A DNA stretch of 12,796 nucleotides from Syntrophales bacterium (lineage in GTDB: Bacteria; Desulfobacterota; Syntrophia; Syntrophales; UBA2210): positions 1 to 12,796 of the forward strand of contig JAQUQY010000022.1 in NCBI GenBank assembly GCA_028715865.1, given 5' to 3'. The notes under the pieces were generated by a model. That model saw only the letters and a program-made list of their open reading frames with translations. It was not told the origin of the DNA and did not search any database. This document shows, piece after piece, positions 1-6,043 of this stretch. Position 1 is the first letter of the stretch. Each line of letters starts with the position of its first letter. The position numbers and the translations under genes were made by a program.

Positions 1-936
1 TATTCCATGAAGATGGTTTTCGAGGCAATCGGAAAGGTTGCCGAAACGGACAGCACCGTTATTAGTTATGGTGAGAGCGGTACCGGGAAGGAGTTGGTTG
101 CCAGGGCTCTTCACTTCAACAGTGAGAGAAAGACTAAACCGCTGGTGACGGTCAATTGCGGCGCCATACCGGAGGAATTACTTGAGAGCGAGATGTTCGG
201 CCATGAAAAGGGGGCTTTCACAGGCGCAATACGCAGCAGGACGGGAAGGTTTGAGCTTGCCCAGGGAGGGTCCATTTTTCTGGATGAAATCGGAGACATG
301 AGTCCTTCCTTGCAGGTTAAGCTGCTCAGGGTGATTCAGGAGAAACAGTTTGAGAGAATCGGCGGCATGAAAACCATAGATGCGGATGTTCGGATTATAG
401 CGGCTACGAACCAGGATCTGGAAAAGGCAGTCGGTGAAAAGCGTTTTCGAGAGGACCTCTTTTACCGGATTAACGTAATTCCTCTGAACATCCCGCCTCT
501 GAGGGAGAGAAAAGAAGATATTCCCCTGCTTATTGATCATTTCATAGGAGCATTCAGAAAATCGAAGAAGAAAAAAGTTGATGGCCTTTCAGAAAAGGCC
601 ATGGAATGCATGATACGGTATCATTGGCCCGGGAATGTCCGTGAGCTGCAGAATGTTATAGAAATGCTGGTGGTTATGAAAGGCGAAGGTACAATTGATA
701 ACAGCGATGTGCCCGATAAAATCCGTATTGCCGGTTTTCGTCCTGATATGACGTCGCCCAATATTCATATTCCGGAAGAAGGGCTGAACATTACCTCTGT
801 GATAGATGGCTTTGAAAAGGACTTGCTGATCAAGGCTCTTCGGAAATCGGGGGGCGTAAAGAACAAGGCGGCTAAACTACTAAACCTGAACAGAACCACC
901 TACGTTGAGAAACTGAAGCGATATCACATAGAGTGA
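1..936 (+). CDS. Sigma-54-dependent transcriptional activator (AAA+ and Fis-type HTH), 5' truncated
   Basis: This is the ATPase and DNA-binding part of an NtrC-family enhancer-binding protein, which remodels sigma-54 RNA polymerase to open promoters. The reading frame is open from base 1 (Tyr-Ser before the first Met at 7), and the AAA+ domain has barely begun there, so the true start and any sensor or receiver domain lie upstream. Visible motifs are Walker A GESGTGKE (bases 70-93), the sigma-54-contacting GAFTGA loop (211-228), Walker B with FLDEIGD (about 277-297), the sensor segment IIAATN, and the arginine-rich FREDLFYRINV and PPLRERKEDI stretches. The last roughly 45 residues form a Fis-like helix-turn-helix (KNKAAKLLNLNRTTYVEKLK). 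All key residues are intact. The signal it answers to cannot be read here. Two possible sigma-54 promoters occur later in the window, but nothing shows that this protein acts on them. Confidence 0.95.
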   Translation, partial: YSMKMVFEAIGKVAETDSTVISYGESGTGKELVARALHFNSERKTKPLVTVNCGAIPEELLESEMFGHEKGAFTGAIRSRTGRFELAQGGSIFLDEIGDMSPSLQVKLLRVIQEKQFERIGGMKTIDADVRIIAATNQDLEKAVGEKRFREDLFYRINVIPLNIPPLRERKEDIPLLIDHFIGAFRKSKKKKVDGLSEKAMECMIRYHWPGNVRELQNVIEMLVVMKGEGTIDNSDVPDKIRIAGFRPDMTSPNIHIPEEGLNITSVIDGFEKDLLIKALRKSGGVKNKAAKLLNLNRTTYVEKLKRYHIE

Positions 937-1040
937 TTTGAAAATCTTTTCAAGGGATTGTCGCCGGCCTGTAACGATTTTGAGATTATTCTGAAATAAA
1001 CCGATTAATAGCCGACGTTAAAGAGGGGAAAGATCCTGCC

Positions 1041-1352
1041 ATGAAAATACGGGTGGAGCGGGAAAAAATTATCCAGGCTCTTCGCAAAGCCGAAGGAATC
1101 GACGTGGTCCTGGAAAATGAGAACGACGCTAAAGAGGCCATAGAGATAGTCTTTGGCAAATCAGAACTCTTTTCGGAATCTGATTTCGTGGTACTGAATA
1201 CGATTCACGTCGCGGAGATAAGGGAGTACGAAACCTCTTCCGTGGCATATAAAATATTCTATCTCCTGGAGTTTCCCTTTACCGAAGATGTTCCGAATGT
1301 TCAGAGGGCTTCCCTCGTCAAGAAGGTTCAGTCACTCTTTGAAAGCCGCTAG
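1041..1352 (+). CDS. Small hypothetical protein, 103 aa
   Basis: I do not recognise this family. The predicted product is a charged, soluble protein of 103 residues with no signal peptide or membrane segment. It begins with a basic helix (KIRVEREKIIQALRKAEG), followed by alternating acidic and hydrophobic stretches (IDVVLENENDAKEAIEIVFG, then FVVLNTIHVAEIREY) that suggest a small mixed alpha/beta fold. The ATG is preceded by a purine-rich AGAGGGGAAAG run about 9 to 19 bases upstream, a rather distant ribosome-binding site. The gene follows the sigma-54 activator on the same strand after 104 bases, so it may be co-transcribed with it, and it converges with the chaperone gene 43 bases downstream. 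Codon use looks like its neighbours, which supports a real gene rather than a chance frame. Confidence 0.7.
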   Translation: MKIRVEREKIIQALRKAEGIDVVLENENDAKEAIEIVFGKSELFSESDFVVLNTIHVAEIREYETSSVAYKIFYLLEFPFTEDVPNVQRASLVKKVQSLFESR

Positions 1353-1395
1353 TTACTTATATCAGTTTAACGTTTCATGAATTAAGCGGGGAGTT

Positions 1396-3018
1396 CTAAA
1401 TTTCATCCATGGTTCGGTGGATCACCAGTCTGCCAGAGGCGGACATGGATTTCCGGACTTCTTCCAGCCATGACTGAAAAAACTGGTTTTGTTTAAGATT
1501 AAGATATACGCTCAACAATTCTTCTTTCTGTGATCTCCAATCCTCTTCATCGATTGTTCCGCGTTCCTTGAGTCTTACCAAATAGTAGCTTCCGTCGATA
1601 AAAAAGACCTTTCCGGCAATGGGATTTCTTTCGGAAAGCTCGAAGAGGGTTTCGAAAAGCTCTTCCGAGTATCCTATTCCGGGAATATCATGGCCGGCAA
1701 TGAAAAAGCCCGTTTCCCGCAACAGAAGCCCCTGGTTTCTGATAATGTGTTCAAAAGGGGCGTCCTTTGCCATTATAAGTTCATTCAGCTCTTCTGCCTT
1801 CAAACGAGATTTTCTAAGCGATTCATCGGAACGCCACCGCCGCTCGACGGACTCTCTCGCTTCCGGGAGCGCCGGTATGGCCGAAGGTTTTTCCTCGACG
1901 AGCCTTACCAGGTAGTAGGCGCGGTCGTCGGAAAGGATAGGGCTGGTTTCACCTGTCTTCAGTTCGAAGGCCCACCGTGAAATGTTTTTCACCATCAGAA
2001 GTTCCTCCGGGAGTGCTGATTCGGAGAAGAACTCCGTTGTTTCTATGGTCAGATTATGCCTTTCGGCGTATCCTGAAAAATCTTCAGTCTGATATATTTC
2101 GTCATGGGCATTCTTCGCGTGCCGGTAAGCTTCATCAAGCCCTCTGTTAATCCGGATTTTTTCCTCTATTCCGTCCCGCACATCCGAGAGAGGCAGGTAG
2201 GGCTCATTGTCATTTCCTTCTTCCCGGGTTTTACTGAATTCGTGAAGGTTGCCGAAATAGTAATCCTCTATCATTGTATCTGTTATGGATATATTGTCGG
2301 TAAACTTCGATCCGGCAAAGCGAATAAGCTCGAGCTTCACTTTTTTCGGTATTCTAAAAGATTCGCCGTGATCTGCCAGGTATCGTTCAAGGTCTTCTTC
2401 CGAGGGAGCGAGCTGTTTTTCGAAGGCACTTGGATCGAGGCGAACGAAAAAGAGGTTTATCTCCTGGTTCTGGAGCTTATATATTTCATATACTTCCGTA
2501 TGGGATACCTTGACCGATTCCTTGATAAGGCGCTCCAGCTTTTCTATCCGAAGGGATCTTCTCTGCATGGCCTCGAATTCCTCGGGTTTTATGCCTTGGA
2601 GCCGCAGGGTGTGTTCATATACGCCGGGATCGAAAAGGCCGTCTCTCTGGAAGGCGGGATGCGAATAAATAACCTGTTGTACCTCACTATCGCCCACATC
2701 CAGTTTCATTTCGTCGGACTTGGCGAGGATGACCGCCTGGTTTATAAGAGAGTCGAAGGCCCGCTGCTTTGGATCAAGTATTCTCAGGATGTCCTCGGTG
2801 AGATTCATTCCGTATCGCTGACGGTAGTAATTTATAAGGTTCTGATATTCTTTCAGAAAATCGTCATGCGTTATGATCTTGCTGTCAATGGAGGCTATCT
2901 TTTCCCTTTCCAGGTCTCCCCCGATTGAGCCGAAATAAAATATAAATACGAGAATTATGATTCCCAGAATTATTTTCATCAGCCAGTTTCGTGCATGTTT
3001 TCTCATCAAGGCCAGCAT
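1396..3018 (-). CDS. Membrane-anchored SurA/PpiD-like periplasmic chaperone, parvulin core apparently missing
   Basis: This 540-residue protein matches the PpiD/SurA-N family of inner-membrane-anchored periplasmic folding factors that assist newly exported proteins. The start MLALMRKHARNWLMK followed by a hydrophobic anchor (about residues 12-30, ending FYFGS) is typical of the family. A SurA-type N-terminal helical domain covers roughly 35-170 (DSKIITHDDFLKEYQN, FDSLINQAVI, VSHTEVYEIY). In related proteins a parvulin prolyl-isomerase domain with an ARHIL-like motif follows the YY..N..EF segment. Here that segment (about 253-261) passes within about 20 residues into DVRDGIEEKI, so I see no parvulin active site. 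The C-terminal half contains repeated SurA/PpiD-like elements (YYLVRLVEEK and YYLVRLKERG). The role is therefore probably chaperone-like. It is divergent from mreB and convergent with the small gene at 1041-1352. An in-frame ATG four codons further in is a weaker alternative start. Confidence 0.85.
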   Translation of the reverse strand: MLALMRKHARNWLMKIILGIIILVFIFYFGSIGGDLEREKIASIDSKIITHDDFLKEYQNLINYYRQRYGMNLTEDILRILDPKQRAFDSLINQAVILAKSDEMKLDVGDSEVQQVIYSHPAFQRDGLFDPGVYEHTLRLQGIKPEEFEAMQRRSLRIEKLERLIKESVKVSHTEVYEIYKLQNQEINLFFVRLDPSAFEKQLAPSEEDLERYLADHGESFRIPKKVKLELIRFAGSKFTDNISITDTMIEDYYFGNLHEFSKTREEGNDNEPYLPLSDVRDGIEEKIRINRGLDEAYRHAKNAHDEIYQTEDFSGYAERHNLTIETTEFFSESALPEELLMVKNISRWAFELKTGETSPILSDDRAYYLVRLVEEKPSAIPALPEARESVERRWRSDESLRKSRLKAEELNELIMAKDAPFEHIIRNQGLLLRETGFFIAGHDIPGIGYSEELFETLFELSERNPIAGKVFFIDGSYYLVRLKERGTIDEEDWRSQKEELLSVYLNLKQNQFFQSWLEEVRKSMSASGRLVIHRTMDEI

Positions 3019-3196
3019 GGTTCAGCGGGTGTCCCCCTCATTGTTAAATGGAGTATTCTTCATGAAGCTTCCCGGTAAAATTCTTGCGGCGGGTACAGCC
3101 GCCGATCAGTCCTGCTTTTTCGAATATAAAAAAGCGGAAGGGCAAAGCATGTCGAAGCCGCCGACAAGAAGTTCATCTGATAGTACAGTACCCTTT

Positions 3197-3214
3197 AAAA
3201 AGCAACAGCTTTTT
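3197..3214. other. Perfect 7-bp inverted repeat upstream of mreB
   Basis: AAAAAGC and GCTTTTT are separated by the loop AACA, giving an uninterrupted stem in the gap between the divergent chaperone and mreB genes. It sits immediately upstream of the proposed mreB -35 box. It resembles a weak terminator on the plus strand, but no plus-strand gene ends nearby. It could be a leftover structure, an insulator against read-through, or chance in AT-rich DNA. Confidence 0.35.
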
Positions 3215-3216
3215 CA

Positions 3217-3245
3217 TTGATTACGACTCTCAAATACTGTATAGG
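3217..3245 (+). promoter_or_regulatory. Candidate sigma-70 promoter for mreB
   Basis: TTGATT (3217-3222) and TATAGG (3240-3245) are separated by exactly 17 bases, each matching the consensus at four of six positions. A start of transcription near 3252 would give a leader of about 30 bases before the TTG start codon. The placement is good and the match is moderate. Confidence 0.45.
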
Positions 3246-3267
3246 GTATCAATCAGCGAATCCGCCT

Positions 3268-3275
3268 AAGGAGGG
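3268..3275 (+). promoter_or_regulatory. Strong Shine-Dalgarno that fixes the mreB start at a TTG
   Basis: AAGGAGGG is a near-perfect ribosome-binding site, seven bases ahead of the TTG at 3283. Translation from that TTG gives (M)IFDYILGLFSNDLAIDLGT, the usual MreB N terminus. The longer open frame reaching back to 3217 would add 22 residues that do not look like MreB. Confidence 0.85.
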
Positions 3276-3282
3276 TAAAAAC

Positions 3283-4320
3283 TTGATATTCGATTACATT
3301 TTGGGCCTGTTTTCCAATGACCTGGCTATTGACCTGGGTACTGCTAACACCCTTGTCAGTGTGAAGGGAAAGGGTGTCGTGTTGAGCGAACCGTCCGTAG
3401 TGGCTGTTCATCGCGATGCGCGCGGGGTCAAGAAGGTGCTTGCAGTGGGTGAGGAAGCAAAGAAGATGCTTGGAAGAACGCCCGGCAATATCGTTGCCAT
3501 TCGACCTATGAGAGACGGTGTGATCGCTGATTTCGAGATTACCGAGGCGATGCTCCATCATTTCATTCTCAGGGTTCACAACAGGAAAAAACTGGTGAGA
3601 CCCCGTATCATCATTTCGATTCCTTCAGGCATTACACCCGTCGAGCGCAGGGCTGTTAAAGAAACAGCCGAATCAGCTGGAGCCAGGGAGGTATATCTTA
3701 TTGAAGAGCCCATGGCGGCGGCCATAGGGGCCGGAATGCCCATCACGGAAGCCGTGGGATCCATGATTGTCGATATCGGCGGTGGGACAACGGAGGTTGC
3801 CGTAATTTCCCTTGCGGGCATTGTCTATTCCAAGTCGGTCCGGGTAGCGGGCGATAAAATGGATGAGGCTATTGTACGGTACCTGAAGCGCAAGTACAGC
3901 CTCCTCATAGGTGAGCGTTCGGGTGAGGCGATCAAGATGGCCATCGGATGCGCTTATCCCGACGATGAAGTTAGATCGGTGGACGTCAGGGGAAGAGATC
4001 TTATATCGGGAATACCCAAGATAATTGAAATAAGCTCTGATGAAATCCGTGAGGCCATATCCGAACCGGTGGGCATGATAGTGGACGCGGTACGAAACGC
4101 GCTGGAAAACGCGCCACCTGAACTGGCGGGCGATATAGTAGACAGGGGTATTGTACTTACCGGTGGCGGGGCACTGCTGAGAGGTCTCGACGTGCTTTTG
4201 AAGGAGGAAACAGGCCTTCCTATAGCGATAACAGATGAACCGCTTTCCACTGTGGCCAGGGGAGCCGGTATCGCTCTTGATGAAATTGATCTCCTGCGGG
4301 AGGTTTCCATACAACTTTAA
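3283..4320 (+). CDS. mreB: Rod shape-determining actin homologue MreB
   Basis: MreB is the bacterial actin that forms membrane-bound ATP-dependent filaments directing side-wall peptidoglycan synthesis. From the TTG at 3283 the product is 345 residues, the normal family length. The N terminus has the amphipathic LIFDYILGLF segment, the phosphate-1 loop DLGTANT (residues 17-23), IEEPMAAAIGAG (140-151), the phosphate-2 loop DIGGGTTE (164-171), and the adenosine-binding TGGGALLRGLD (293-303). All nucleotide-binding motifs are intact. The start is chosen because an ideal ribosome-binding site lies seven bases upstream and because it gives the standard N terminus. It is the first gene of the elongasome block, but an unusually long gap of 383 bases separates it from mreC, so it may have its own transcript as well as read-through. 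Confidence 0.97.
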   Translation: MIFDYILGLFSNDLAIDLGTANTLVSVKGKGVVLSEPSVVAVHRDARGVKKVLAVGEEAKKMLGRTPGNIVAIRPMRDGVIADFEITEAMLHHFILRVHNRKKLVRPRIIISIPSGITPVERRAVKETAESAGAREVYLIEEPMAAAIGAGMPITEAVGSMIVDIGGGTTEVAVISLAGIVYSKSVRVAGDKMDEAIVRYLKRKYSLLIGERSGEAIKMAIGCAYPDDEVRSVDVRGRDLISGIPKIIEISSDEIREAISEPVGMIVDAVRNALENAPPELAGDIVDRGIVLTGGGALLRGLDVLLKEETGLPIAITDEPLSTVARGAGIALDEIDLLREVSIQL

Positions 4321-4703
4321 CATAAAAAACCATTTGCATCATGTCGCGGGGAAGGCATTTGAAAATTGGGATGTTGTGGCACGTTCTATGCGGGACTAAT
4401 CTATTAAGAAGCTCAGAAACAAGGTGATGACCCATAAGGATGCCTTTAATGCGAATAAATTTACCGGGCGGAGGCGGTAGTGCAGGATTGGCTTGCATTA
4501 ACAAAGTTATTGAATATCGATATGGGGTGTAAGATTCAATCACGGTGAAGTGATTATGGTATTTTAAGACGCCGCTCCTGATAAATGTTGATTAGCGAAA
4601 AAATTATGTTGAACGGGGTTGAGACACTTCTGATCGGAAGGGACATTTTTTATATTCCCGCGCCTCCGTCGAGGGGCTCTGCGAAGGGCATACCGGGTAC
4701 GGC
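4321..4703. other. 383-base gap between mreB and mreC without a recognisable gene
   Basis: No reading frame here is convincing in length, start or homology. Short frames exist (for example from the ATG at 4427, 17 codons, preceded by AAGGTG), but nothing supports translation. No T-tailed hairpin follows the mreB stop. The stretch is richer in A and T than the flanking genes. It contains one -24/-12-like motif at 4377-4392, listed separately. The spacer is striking because the four genes that follow overlap one another. It could carry a promoter, a long 5' leader or a small RNA for mreC, or be remnant DNA. Confidence 0.6.
4377..4392 (+). promoter_or_regulatory. Candidate sigma-54 (-24/-12) promoter upstream of mreC
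   Basis: TGGCACGTTCTATGCG has the canonical TGGCACG -24 element and a GC doublet exactly ten bases after the GG, as sigma-54 requires. The -12 element is ATGC in place of TTGC. It lies about 310 bases before mreC, in the only long gap inside the elongasome block. A match of this quality could arise by chance in a region this size, so the call is tentative. Confidence 0.35.
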
Positions 4704-5549
4704 ATGATTTCGCTAACAAAATACAAGAAAACGGTTCTTTTGCTCGTTCTTGCTCTTCTCCTCTCAATTGCCATCCTGTCGGCTCCCCAAAGGAAATCAG
4801 AAAGTACAGGGCTCTTCAGGCGCCTGGTATTCGAGACGATGGTTCCGCTTCAGAAGGCCATCGTAACGACCGTTACCTCCATACAGCACGCTTGGCATAG
4901 ATATGTTTTCCTTGTAGGGATGGAAGCGGAGAACAGAGAACTCAGGAGTCGTGTGACCGAGCTTGACAGAGATTTGAACATAGCCCGCGAAACACGACTG
5001 GAGTACGATCGTCTTCGCCTGCTTATGGGATTGCAGGAGAGTTCTTCGTTCAAGACTCAGGCGGCCAGGGTAATCGCGAGAGACCGGTCTTCTATTTTCA
5101 AAACCTTGGTGATAGATAGGGGAAGCCGCCACGGCATCAGCATCGGATCACCAGTGCTTGTATCCGAGGGGGTGGTGGGCACAGTGATGGAAATGTCGTG
5201 GAACGCTTCTAAGGTGTTGCTGATTACTGATTATAACTGCCGAATCGATGCCTATGTTCAAAGATCAAGGGTGCGGGGTATTCTGGAAGGTCACCACGGT
5301 TCTAAATGCAGCCTTAAGTATGTCACCCGAGCCGAGCCGGTAGAGGAGGGTGATATTATTGTTACCTCCGGACTCGCGGGACTGTTTCCCAAAGGCCTTG
5401 TGCTGGGAACGGTTACTAATGTCATAAAAGGCCCCGAGAACCTGTTTCAGGAAATTCGTGTACAGCCGGCGGCCAATATTGACAGGATTGAAGAAGTTCT
5501 GGTCGTGATCGACCGCGGAGAGGTTACAGATGGAGCCACCTTCAAATGA
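4704..5549 (+). CDS. mreC: Rod shape-determining protein MreC
   Basis: MreC is a bitopic inner-membrane protein whose periplasmic part binds and activates PBP2 and links the wall-synthesis enzymes to MreB. The 281-residue product has a short basic cytoplasmic start (MISLTKYKK), one membrane helix (about 10-26), a periplasmic coiled coil (about 73-110, rich in Glu, Arg and Leu), and the two-lobed beta domain with ARVIARD (121-127), VSEGVVGTV (153-161) and TSGLAGLFPKGLVLGTV (221-237). Length and domain order are normal. The start codon has only a poor ribosome-binding site (AAGGG about 15 bases upstream), but no other start in frame gives the expected N terminus. The stop overlaps the mreD start (ATGA), so translation is coupled. 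Confidence 0.95.
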   Translation: MISLTKYKKTVLLLVLALLLSIAILSAPQRKSESTGLFRRLVFETMVPLQKAIVTTVTSIQHAWHRYVFLVGMEAENRELRSRVTELDRDLNIARETRLEYDRLRLLMGLQESSSFKTQAARVIARDRSSIFKTLVIDRGSRHGISIGSPVLVSEGVVGTVMEMSWNASKVLLITDYNCRIDAYVQRSRVRGILEGHHGSKCSLKYVTRAEPVEEGDIIVTSGLAGLFPKGLVLGTVTNVIKGPENLFQEIRVQPAANIDRIEEVLVVIDRGEVTDGATFK

Positions 5550-6043
5550 ACAGACATTTTCTGTTTCCCACGTTTGCCCTGGTGTTTATTATTTTGCAGG
5601 TGACGCTCCTGGATGCTCTATCTTCAGGCATTATAAGGATTGAACTGTCTCTGGTGCTTGTCATATACTGCGGGTTTAACCTCGATTTTTTCAAGGGGGG
5701 ATTGCCGGTAGTAATTATGGGGGTATGCCTGGATGCATTGGTCAGCAACATTCCTTTTTTTTATACATCCTTTTATTTGATTGTCTTTCTTGCGGCAAAA
5801 GTTGCTTCTTTCAGAGTATACGGAGAAGAGTTTTTTTTCATTATGGCATTCGCGTTTGTATGCTCTTTATTCCAGTGGGTGTTAATAACCTTGCTGTACT
5901 GGTATTCCACAGGGATTATTCCCCCTATTGAAAGCGCAGGTCCAGTCCTGCTTCAGGCTCTCCTTATCGCCTGCCTCGTTCAGCCGCTCTTCGCGGTTTT
6001 CAGAATTTGTGAGGAAGTGTTACATGCCGAGCAGGAGCAGTAA
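5546..6043 (+). CDS. mreD: Rod shape-determining protein MreD
   Basis: MreD is a small polytopic inner-membrane partner of MreC in the elongasome. The 165-residue product is almost entirely hydrophobic, with about five predicted membrane segments (roughly 6-25, 34-44 with 50-62, 70-90, 95-120, 133-152) and a short charged C-terminal tail (EEVLHAEQEQ). Sequence conservation in this family is low, so the call rests on size, hydrophobic profile, the family-like YCGFNLDFFKGGLPVVIMGVCLDAL region and its place between mreC and PBP2. It overlaps mreC by four bases and PBP2 by 20 bases. GGAG within the end of mreC, 11 bases upstream, serves as a ribosome-binding site. Confidence 0.92.
   Translation: MNRHFLFPTFALVFIILQVTLLDALSSGIIRIELSLVLVIYCGFNLDFFKGGLPVVIMGVCLDALVSNIPFFYTSFYLIVFLAAKVASFRVYGEEFFFIMAFAFVCSLFQWVLITLLYWYSTGIIPPIESAGPVLLQALLIACLVQPLFAVFRICEEVLHAEQEQ

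Noticed and set aside
938..953. Perfect inverted repeat TTGAAAA-TC-TTTTCAA just after the sigma-54 activator stop, as a terminator.
   Set aside because: The stem is AT-rich with a two-base loop and there is no following T tract, so it is unlikely to terminate transcription.
2104..2928. Long plus-strand open frame (274 codons) inside the SurA/PpiD-like gene.
   Set aside because: It is the antisense shadow of the clearly homologous minus-strand gene; its translation is rich in Phe, Tyr and Ile without domain signatures.
3217..3282. Extended N terminus for MreB from a TTG at 3217.
   Set aside because: The added residues are not MreB-like, and the excellent ribosome-binding site at 3268-3275 points to the TTG at 3283; the 3217 region looks like a promoter.
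3673..4323. Minus-strand open frame of 216 codons opposite mreB.
   Set aside because: mreB is unmistakable on the plus strand, and the antisense product has no recognisable motif.
4341..4480. Two short frames in the mreB-mreC gap (from ATG 4341 and ATG 4427) as leader peptides.
   Set aside because: They are only about 28 and 17 codons long, without homology or a strong ribosome-binding site, and no attenuator structure follows.
5928..6023. Upstream extension of PBP2 by 32 codons within mreD.
   Set aside because: The ATG at 6024 has GAGGAA at ideal spacing and gives the usual short tail before the membrane anchor.
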